Assembly (NCBI GenBank): GCA_022425845.1
Contig: JAKMEU010000385.1
Span: 1 to 8,216, forward strand
Direction of reading: 5' to 3'
Length of the DNA stretch: 8,216 nt
Origin: Luminiphilus sp.
Lineage (GTDB): Bacteria; Pseudomonadota; Gammaproteobacteria; Pseudomonadales; Halieaceae
Of the stretch, positions 6,451 to 8,216 are shown in pieces. The position numbers and the translations under genes are program-made. The notes under the pieces were generated by a model that had not been told where the DNA came from, did not search any database, and worked only from the letters and a program-made list of their open reading frames with translations. Positions within the stretch are counted from its first letter, which is position 1. Each line of letters begins with the position of its first letter.

Positions 6451-6479
6451 ACGCTGTGTACACCCAGGTACACGAGCGT
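6451..6479 (-). promoter_or_regulatory. hairpin/dyad in the coxB leader next to the ribosome binding site
   Basis: The arms ACGCTGTGTAC (6451-6461) and GTACACgAGCGT (6468-6479) are inverted repeats of 11 paired bases with one bulged base and a 6-nt spacer. On the transcript strand the structure ends 3 nt before the agagg ribosome binding site (6443-6447) and 14 nt before the coxB ATG. It could act as an RNA hairpin affecting translation start or mRNA stability, or as an operator for a dimeric DNA-binding protein. It matches no riboswitch class that I recognise. Confidence 0.5.
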
Positions 6480-6513
6480 CCCCCAATGCGCGGCTATCTG
6501 CGACAGGAACTTA

Positions 6514-6541
6514 TTTACAGCGTGGTTCTTGACTCAGGTAA
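6514..6541 (-). promoter_or_regulatory. weak candidate promoter of the oxidase operon
   Basis: On the minus strand TTACCT (6536-6541) and TGTAAA (6514-6519) are spaced 16 nt, matching sigma-70 consensus at 3/6 and 4/6 positions. It is the best pair I find in the 203-nt gap upstream of coxB and would leave a leader of roughly 70 nt containing the hairpin at 6451-6479. The match is poor, so an activator or a different promoter is quite possible. Confidence 0.2.
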
Positions 6542-6552
6542 CCGCTTCCCCC

Positions 6553-6628
6553 TTACAACGCGCCCTTATTACGGGGCGCCATTTACTACTTAAAAACACT
6601 TCTTTTAATGGCATTACGCGCCATTTAC
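6553..6628. repeat. cluster of TTAC-GCGCC-TTAC repeats upstream of coxB
   Basis: Two clear direct copies, attacggggcgccatttac (6568-6586) and attacgcgccatttac (6613-6628), differ only by a 3-nt insertion and start 45 nt apart. A looser third copy, ttacaacgcgcccttattac, lies at 6553-6572. They sit between the end of the two-helix membrane protein gene and the coxB leader. Direct copies upstream of a promoter suggest binding sites for a regulator; the family is unknown. Confidence 0.45.
6607..6625 (-). terminator. possible weak terminator after the two-helix membrane protein gene
   Basis: The arms aatggc (6607-6612) and gccatt (6620-6625) form a 6-bp stem with a 7-nt loop, 15 nt past the stop of the upstream minus-strand gene. 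The minus-strand sequence after it is A-rich first (aaaagaagtg) and only then has five Ts, so intrinsic termination would be inefficient. On the plus strand it is followed, after 10 nt, by seven Ts. Confidence 0.22.
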
Positions 6629-6639
6629 GCTTACTTTTT

Positions 6640-7191
6640 TTATGCCCACTTGCGAAACTTTTCCCAGTTTCGAAGGAGCATCATCATGGGTCCCGTATGG
6701 GTAACTTCAGTGCCAGCCCGTTCGAGTTTCGGGTGGTTTTTCATTACCTTTTTCAGGCACTTCTGGTCTTCTTTTGTTGTTTCCACGAACAGCACATGCT
6801 TGCCGGCAGCCAGCGCTTTCTCGAAGCGGCGGAAGTGGCTGTTCGGTGAGTGCATGCCAATAAAGCCGGCCTCCCAGGTCGTAAAACCAAAGGCCACAAT
6901 GGCAAGAAATATAAACGGCGCCCAACCCACCTGTGCCGCGATACCTGACAGGTGTGAGACCAGCAGCACTACGGCTGCCGCGATAGCACCCAGCACCGCG
7001 CCGATCTCACCGGCGTGAATCACATCAGTTCTGAAGAAACTGGCAACTGGGTTAACGTCGTGCTCGTCCACAGCCACGTCGTCATTACTGAGCAAATAGA
7101 TCTGCGGCCTGGCGATTCCGCTGGCTTCGAGGTCGTGTTCGACCTGTTCCAGATTATCCAGGTCATCACTCATATAGTAGAAGCGCTTCAT
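6640..7191 (-). CDS. conserved-looking two-helix membrane protein of unknown function
   Basis: This 183-residue protein has a soluble N-terminal part (about 1-58) beginning MKRFYYMSDDLDNLEQVEHDL, a central hydrophobic pair at about 61-80 and 90-109 with small residues (GEIGAVLGAIAAAVVLL), and a soluble C-terminal part (about 120-183) with a strand-like GKHVLFVETT segment. The layout suggests an alpha/beta domain of the YflT/general stress 17M kind split by a glycine-rich hairpin of helices; that is a resemblance, not an identification. Similar gammaproteobacterial proteins have carried labels such as NAD/FAD-utilising enzyme, but I see no Rossmann glycine motif that would support it. The ATG has a strong aaggagag site (7195-7202). 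It lies upstream of coxB in the same direction, separated by 203 nt, so it probably has its own transcript. Confidence 0.8.
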   Translation of the reverse strand: MKRFYYMSDDLDNLEQVEHDLEASGIARPQIYLLSNDDVAVDEHDVNPVASFFRTDVIHAGEIGAVLGAIAAAVVLLVSHLSGIAAQVGWAPFIFLAIVAFGFTTWEAGFIGMHSPNSHFRRFEKALAAGKHVLFVETTKEDQKCLKKVMKNHPKLERAGTEVTHTGPMMMLLRNWEKFRKWA

Positions 7192-7194
7192 GAG

Positions 7195-7216
7195 CTCTCC
7201 TTGTTTTATTATTATC
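7195..7216 (-). promoter_or_regulatory. ribosome binding site and possible -10 box of the two-helix protein gene
   Basis: AAGGAGAG (7195-7202) is a strong Shine-Dalgarno sequence 3 nt before the ATG. GATAAT (7211-7216), within an AT-rich gataataataaaac run, matches five of six -10 positions. No good -35 hexamer is spaced correctly, so the promoter call is weak and the leader would be very short. Confidence 0.3.
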
Positions 7217-7235
7217 GGTTGGACCGCTGGTAAGA

Positions 7236-7247
7236 GCTGATGTCAGC
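7236..7247. repeat. short palindrome upstream of the two-helix protein gene
   Basis: GCTGA (7236-7240) and TCAGC (7243-7247) are inverted repeats with a 2-nt centre. They lie about 20-35 nt upstream of the possible -10 box, where a -35 element or operator would be. Twelve-nt palindromes do occur by chance, so this is only suggestive. Confidence 0.2.
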
Positions 7248-7438
7248 AACGAACTGACGGCCCCTCTGGTACCACCTCCGCGCCTCTCCGTGCGCGTGAG
7301 TCGTCTGAGGCGGGTAGCCTCATTACGGTTGAGTATAGTGCCCCGTTACGGAGAATGAAAGTCGATATCACAGGACTCTGTCAGGGCAGGAAAAGCAGCA
7401 CAGAGGCGCGGGTGAAGTCGATGCAATGGGTTGGCGAC

Positions 7439-7456
7439 CTGCCCTTCCAAGGGCAG
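7439..7456. terminator. strong short hairpin downstream of the monooxygenase gene
   Basis: CTGCCCT (7439-7445) and AGGGCAG (7450-7456) form a perfect 7-bp GC-rich stem with a TCCA loop; the symmetry extends one more pair into the loop. It lies 25 nt past the stop codon of the monooxygenase gene on the minus strand, where a terminator is expected. There is no T-run after it on either strand; the only T-run (cgttttt) comes before it. It may be a hairpin that protects the mRNA end or assists factor-dependent termination. Confidence 0.4.
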
Positions 7457-7480
7457 CGGCGAAGCCACAAAAACGTAGGC

Positions 7481-8216
7481 TTATGTTGACCAGCCGGATG
7501 CTTTTCGGGCCATTGCCTCAAGGATTGCGTTGTCCTGACTGGCGGCCCTCAGTTGCTGGGTGAGCTCTTTGAACCCATTTCCTGACAGGGTGTCCATTTG
7601 CAGGCCGGCAGTATGATTTTCGGCCAGCAAGGGCGTTAACTCCCGCTGGGACTGGAGGTTAAAACCCTCGATCATGGGCGCAATGTCCGCAGCGCTGAAG
7701 CCGGTCTTTATGTTCTGGAACAGCTTCGCCAGTTGGTCCGCAACGCGGAAACAGGTATTCATACCCATACTCCGGGCAGGGTGCATTGCATGGCAGGCGT
7801 CCCCAATGAGGACGGCGAGCCCCGGGCCGTCATAGGGTGGGGCATGCTGGGATACAGGAGGATAGATGGCGCCAAATTCCAGGCTTTCAAATTCGAGGGT
7901 GGGGCACCACTGCCGGAGTTGCTCAGCGAGGACGGTGCCCGGCTGATCCCGCCATCGGCTGAGTTCGGGCGGATCGATGGGAAACGCTACTTTTGACAGC
8001 CCGCCGGTTCTCGGAATCAGCGACACGATTCGGTCCTGGGTCAGGTGGACGTCCAATGTGCGAGGGGTGCTGGCATTGCGCTCCTTGCCAAACAGAATGG
8101 CGATCGGGTATCGGTAGTTGTGCCGCTCCAGGGGGATGTTCAGTTGGCTGCGTACCCGTGACGCGGCGCCATCTGCCCCTACCAGCAACGTACATCGCAG
8201 CATCTCCTCCTTTCCG
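7481..8216 (-). CDS. FAD-dependent monooxygenase (UbiH/PHBH-like), C-terminal part
   Basis: This minus-strand gene is cut by the right edge; about 244 residues are visible, ending with TAA at 7481-7483. Numbering from the in-frame ATG at 8203, the segment LLVGADGAASRVR (6-18) is the DG motif of flavin-dependent aromatic-ring or ubiquinone-pathway hydroxylases, and GLAVLIGDACHAMHP (128-142) is the GD motif that binds FAD ribityl and phosphate groups. Such enzymes use NAD(P)H and O2 to hydroxylate aromatic or polyketide-like substrates. The N-terminal dinucleotide-binding motif lies outside the window. The ATG at 8203 is not the start: the frame stays open to the edge and the DG motif normally lies about 150 residues or more into the protein. 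After the GD motif, the usual GQGxNxGxxDA reads SMGMNTCFRVAD, a departure from consensus. The substrate cannot be told from this fragment. Confidence 0.85.
   Translation of the reverse strand, partial: GKEEMLRCTLLVGADGAASRVRSQLNIPLERHNYRYPIAILFGKERNASTPRTLDVHLTQDRIVSLIPRTGGLSKVAFPIDPPELSRWRDQPGTVLAEQLRQWCPTLEFESLEFGAIYPPVSQHAPPYDGPGLAVLIGDACHAMHPARSMGMNTCFRVADQLAKLFQNIKTGFSAADIAPMIEGFNLQSQRELTPLLAENHTAGLQMDTLSGNGFKELTQQLRAASQDNAILEAMARKASGWST

Larger units (their letters stand above)
7192..7480. other. intergenic region without a convincing gene
   Basis: Neither strand holds a credible gene in these 289 nt. The best minus-strand frame from an ATG (near 7322) gives about 26 codons and the best plus-strand frame (near 7421) about 22; neither has a ribosome binding site. 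Apart from the hairpin at 7439-7456, the palindrome at 7236-7247 and the -10/ribosome binding site near 7200, I see only a TATACT-like hexamer around 7334-7339 (minus strand) without a matching -35. Confidence 0.5.

Noticed and set aside
6451..6628. CRISPR-like or integron-like repeats in the coxB leader
   Set aside because: Only two or three short, unevenly spaced copies exist, with no regular spacers and no cas or integrase gene nearby.
6529..7018. Plus-strand frames of 106 and 136 codons running from the coxB leader region into the two-helix protein gene
   Set aside because: They are mostly antisense to the two-helix membrane protein gene, which has a strong ribosome binding site and a coherent membrane topology.
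7320..7400. A 26-codon minus-strand frame starting near 7322
   Set aside because: No ribosome binding site, no hydrophobic or conserved pattern, and a length expected by chance.
7733..8195. Frames of 87 and 90 codons overlapping the monooxygenase
   Set aside because: The monooxygenase frame holds the DG and GD motifs; the others are low-complexity, proline/arginine-rich shadow translations.
8203..8216. ATG at 8203 preceded by aaggagg as a possible real gene start
   Set aside because: The spacing between the aaggagg and the ATG is only 2 nt, the frame is open through it, and the DG motif right after it normally lies deep inside the protein, so the gene continues past the edge.

Overview
The window looks like chromosomal DNA of a moderate-GC, aerobic gammaproteobacterium. 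A marine lineage of the Halieaceae/Cellvibrionales type is a guess from gene content and protein style; no rRNA or marker gene fixes the taxon. Its core (about 1.27 to 6.44 kb, minus strand) is an operon for an A1-type heme-copper cytochrome c oxidase in a caa3-like gene order: coxB (CuA subunit II with two fused cytochrome c modules), coxA, two different five-helix subunit III proteins in tandem, a subunit IV, and a 52-residue single-helix protein not previously listed for this window. Spacers between the main genes are 9 to 42 nt and two Shine-Dalgarno sequences overlap the upstream stop codon, so the genes are almost certainly co-transcribed.

Left of the operon, on the plus strand, are the 3' end of a GcvT/dimethylglycine dehydrogenase-like gene (1-410), a 166-nt intergenic region with a candidate promoter and a dyad, and a SCO1/SenC copper chaperone (577-1263). 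The sco gene converges on the oxidase operon with only 4 nt between stop codons. SCO proteins deliver copper to the CuA site of subunit II, so this pairing is functional. No cox11 (ctaG), heme O synthase or heme A synthase gene lies in the window.

Right of the operon, the coxB leader region (6437-6639) carries a 29-nt hairpin/dyad just upstream of the coxB ribosome binding site and a cluster of repeated TTAC-GCGCC-TTAC elements. Beyond it, still on the minus strand, are a two-helix membrane protein of unknown function (6640-7191), a 289-nt intergenic stretch with one strong hairpin but no convincing gene, and the C-terminal part of an FAD-dependent monooxygenase running off the right edge (7481-8216).

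Inferred working model: electrons from a periplasmic donor enter the two c hemes of subunit II, pass to CuA, then heme a and the heme a3/CuB centre of CoxA, where O2 is reduced and protons are pumped through conserved D and K channels. I see no CRISPR array, tRNA, rRNA, insertion sequence or defence system. The most unusual items are the diheme CuA subunit, the diverged second subunit III, the small membrane protein and the structured leader of the operon.
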